From assembly GCA_020628645.1 (NCBI GenBank), contig JAHDES010000066.1, positions 1 to 34,974 of the forward strand: a stretch of DNA of 34,974 nucleotides, read 5' to 3'. The notes under the pieces were generated by a model. That model did no database searches. It was not told the origin of the DNA and saw only the letters and a list, made by a program, of their open reading frames with translations. Below are positions 33,236-34,974 of the stretch, in pieces. The translations under genes and the position numbers were made by a program. Origin of the DNA: Saprospiraceae bacterium (GTDB taxonomy: Bacteria > Bacteroidota > Bacteroidia > Chitinophagales > Saprospiraceae). Positions within the stretch are counted from its first letter, which is position 1. Every line of letters starts with the position of its first letter.

Positions 33236-33384
33236 GAAGTTATAGCTTTGTATAGAACAAAATAATTATTAGAAGAAAGGGGTTAAAACCACCTTCAAAA
33301 GGGGCTTATTCCAACGTAATTTATTGCGTTGCCCTCAAAAAGGAACACTTATTCTAAGTTTTGTTCTGTACACAGAAGTTATAG
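33236..33384. repeat. MITE-like inverted-repeat element
   Basis: TATAGAACAAAA (33251-33262) and TTTTGTTCTGTA (33359-33370) are 12-bp inverted ends with one G-T. An inner hairpin CAACG/CGTTG (33312-33316 and 33327-33331) lies between them. The direct repeat GAAGTTATAG flanks the whole (33236-33245 and 33375-33384), four to five bases outside the ends. No protein is encoded. Confidence 0.5.
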
Positions 33385-33414
33385 TTTAATGCTACTTCTT
33401 AAACTAATGTGCTT

Positions 33415-34827
33415 ATGACAAAAAGATATTTTTTTTCACACATTTTATTCGTATTGTTTTGTTTTTTATTGAAGGCAAACATCTTTGCACAAACCAATCC
33501 TGATATAGGAGAAAAAAAATATATTGCTACTGATCTAATGGAGCTGTTTGATGAAGCCTCAAAAGAATGGATCGAAGCACAACAATTTGATTTTTTACAA
33601 AAAGTACGAGTCAATGATAAGCCTTTATCTAAATTTACAGGCTATATTATTGCTGAAAAAAATGGGAAAAAAGGTTTATTAAATTTAGAAGGAGAACTTG
33701 TCTTACCAATAGCCTACAAAAACATACAATATCAGACAGAAAGAGATGATTTAGTAAGCATCTGGAAAGTAGAGAATGAACTGGGATTAATAGGGCTTTT
33801 AAGCCATGAAAGAGATACCATCATACCTATTGATTGTGAACGAATTTGGTTTGATAAAAAAGAGGAAGATTATAATGCAGAAATCAAAGGAAAACAATTT
33901 ACTTATAATTTATATGGAGAATTAATAGGTGATCCTAAGCAGCTTTATCCGCAGATCGGTGCAGTAAACGGCCGGCCAATTTATCGCGCTAAATATGCTG
34001 GAAAATGGGGATTAATGCTTGTAACAGGTGAACTTTTATTACCCTTCGAATATACAGATGTTTCCGCTTTTTATGACAAGCCCGATTTATATAAAGTAGA
34101 GCATCCTGAAAAAGGAATAGCACTTTTGAATAATGCATTTGAAGTCGTTTTTCCATTTTCAAAATATGCAGATTTACAACATTCAAAAATCGTCTTAGAA
34201 AAATTAGGCGAATGGCCGGCTCCTATCCTTTTTAAACGGGAAGCAGCTGATACGCGCTTCTCTAGGATTAATATGGAAGGACAAGTCTTATCTTCCCCTA
34301 GTTTTTTGAATCCTGCTTCGTTAATAGTAGTTGATAGTGTAGTATTTGAAGTTCCAGGTCGAAATCAACTCCTTATTAAAAATTTAGATGGCTCCCTAAT
34401 CGTAAAGGATACCTTGAAACATTGTTTTGAGATGAGTACCTCGCTCTCCAATAGAAGTGCTTTGAGAGAATTTAACTATCGAGTACTTATGAATGCCGAG
34501 AATAAATGTGCGGTCATTGATTGTACCAATCAAAAGATTATTACTCCTTTTATGTTTGATCGTGTTTATGATGACGTGGGGGATTATGAACATCCTATTC
34601 GTTTTTTTTGTGGAAAGCTGAATGGCAAATATGTAATTTTTGATCTTGATGGTAATTTTTTAACAAAAAAAGAGTTCACCGAAGTATATAGGTATAGTAA
34701 AGTATTTTTTAAAGTCCCCAACCTTAAAAAAGTGGCAGAAAAATATAATTATCTCAGTTTTGGTATGAAAGATGAAAAAGGGAATTACTATGTAATAGCA
34801 AATGATAAATTAATCAAAGTGAAATAG
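33415..34827 (+). CDS. Secreted WG-repeat protein
   Basis: 470 residues from ATG 33415; an in-frame GTG at 33409 adds two residues but is less likely. Signal peptide 1-26 (HILFVLFCFLLKANIFAQ). The rest is built of WG-type repeats of 35-60 residues: NGKKGLLNLEGELVLPIAYKNI, NELGLIGLLSHERDTIIPIDCERI, AGKWGLMLVTGELLLPFEYTDV, then more degenerate units (KGIALLNNAFEVVFPFSKY, NKCAVIDCTNQKIITPFMFDRV, NGKYVIFDLDGNFLTKKEF). Such proteins form beta-rich repeat folds; their function is mostly unknown. It is probably periplasmic or outer-membrane attached and appears monocistronic. Confidence 0.85.
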   Translation: MTKRYFFSHILFVLFCFLLKANIFAQTNPDIGEKKYIATDLMELFDEASKEWIEAQQFDFLQKVRVNDKPLSKFTGYIIAEKNGKKGLLNLEGELVLPIAYKNIQYQTERDDLVSIWKVENELGLIGLLSHERDTIIPIDCERIWFDKKEEDYNAEIKGKQFTYNLYGELIGDPKQLYPQIGAVNGRPIYRAKYAGKWGLMLVTGELLLPFEYTDVSAFYDKPDLYKVEHPEKGIALLNNAFEVVFPFSKYADLQHSKIVLEKLGEWPAPILFKREAADTRFSRINMEGQVLSSPSFLNPASLIVVDSVVFEVPGRNQLLIKNLDGSLIVKDTLKHCFEMSTSLSNRSALREFNYRVLMNAENKCAVIDCTNQKIITPFMFDRVYDDVGDYEHPIRFFCGKLNGKYVIFDLDGNFLTKKEFTEVYRYSKVFFKVPNLKKVAEKYNYLSFGMKDEKGNYYVIANDKLIKVK

Positions 34828-34896
34828 GAATTCAACATAACTTTTATTGATGAAAGTCCCTCAAAAACGCTTTAAAAAAAACAATATGAGTCATCC

Positions 34897-34916
34897 CGAA
34901 TTTTATTGAAAATTCG
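34897..34916. repeat. Short perfect inverted repeat
   Basis: CGAATTTT (34897-34904) and AAAATTCG (34909-34916) with a 4-nt loop, between the WG-repeat gene and its terminator. Confidence 0.45.
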
Positions 34917-34934
34917 TGGATGAAGCCAAATATT

Positions 34935-34973
34935 ACAGCCAGAAGGGGCATCGAGCCCCTTCTGGCTGTTTTT
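34935..34973 (+). terminator. Rho-independent terminator after the WG-repeat gene
   Basis: ACAGCCAGAAGGGGC (34935-34949) and GCCCCTTCTGGCTGT (34955-34969) form a perfect 15-bp GC-rich stem with loop ATCGA, followed by five T (34969-34973). Confidence 0.92.
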
Positions 34974-34974
34974 A

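Overview
The window looks like a chromosomal piece of an AT-rich Bacteroidota, probably of the Saprospiria type (inference). The evidence is promoters of the TTTG-N19/20-TAnnTTTG kind, A-rich leaders without Shine-Dalgarno sites, type IX secretion (T9SS) C-terminal sorting domains, large cysteine-rich secreted proteins, and an STN-containing TonB-dependent receptor.

Layout. 1-2.9 kb: a secreted rhodanese-like protein, a structured repeat element (copy 1), a long inverted repeat, a VWA-domain protein, and tRNA-Arg(UCG) with a textbook promoter and terminator. 2.9-9.3 kb: type I restriction-modification system 1 (hsdM, GIY-YIG nuclease, hsdS, hsdR; EcoR124I-like sizes). 9.3-22.4 kb: envelope and secreted genes, namely an STN/TonB receptor (-), a T9SS-exported SGNH/sialate-esterase-like protein, a giant leucine-rich T9SS protein (-), and two overlapping cysteine-rich secreted proteins. 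22.8-29.3 kb: type I system 2 (hsdM, GxxExxY nuclease, hsdS, second GxxExxY nuclease, hsdR). 29.3-35 kb: copy 2 of the structured element, a large secreted protein of unknown function, and a WG-repeat protein.

How the genes work together. Each type I system should form an M2S1 methyltransferase and an R2M2S1 restriction complex. All subunits look intact and the two systems belong to different families. Even so, both hsdM genes are preceded by the same promoter-leader module, with identical promoter geometry followed by a GTGACA/TGTCAC-type inverted repeat, which suggests shared control. Both operons are also interrupted between hsdM and hsdS by a small predicted nuclease gene with its own repeat family. 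These are a GIY-YIG gene with CTTCGCTC-core tandem repeats, and GxxExxY (PD-(D/E)XK) genes with AATCAAG/GATCCAGACAA-type repeats that occupy every intergenic gap of operon 2.

Most interesting signals: (1) a two-copy element of about 180 bp whose two helices show compensatory base changes around an almost invariant 18-nt loop, so probably an undescribed structured RNA family; (2) the nuclease-plus-repeat modules inside both restriction operons; (3) the shared hsdM leader. All assignments rest on reading motifs and repeats by eye; no database search was possible.
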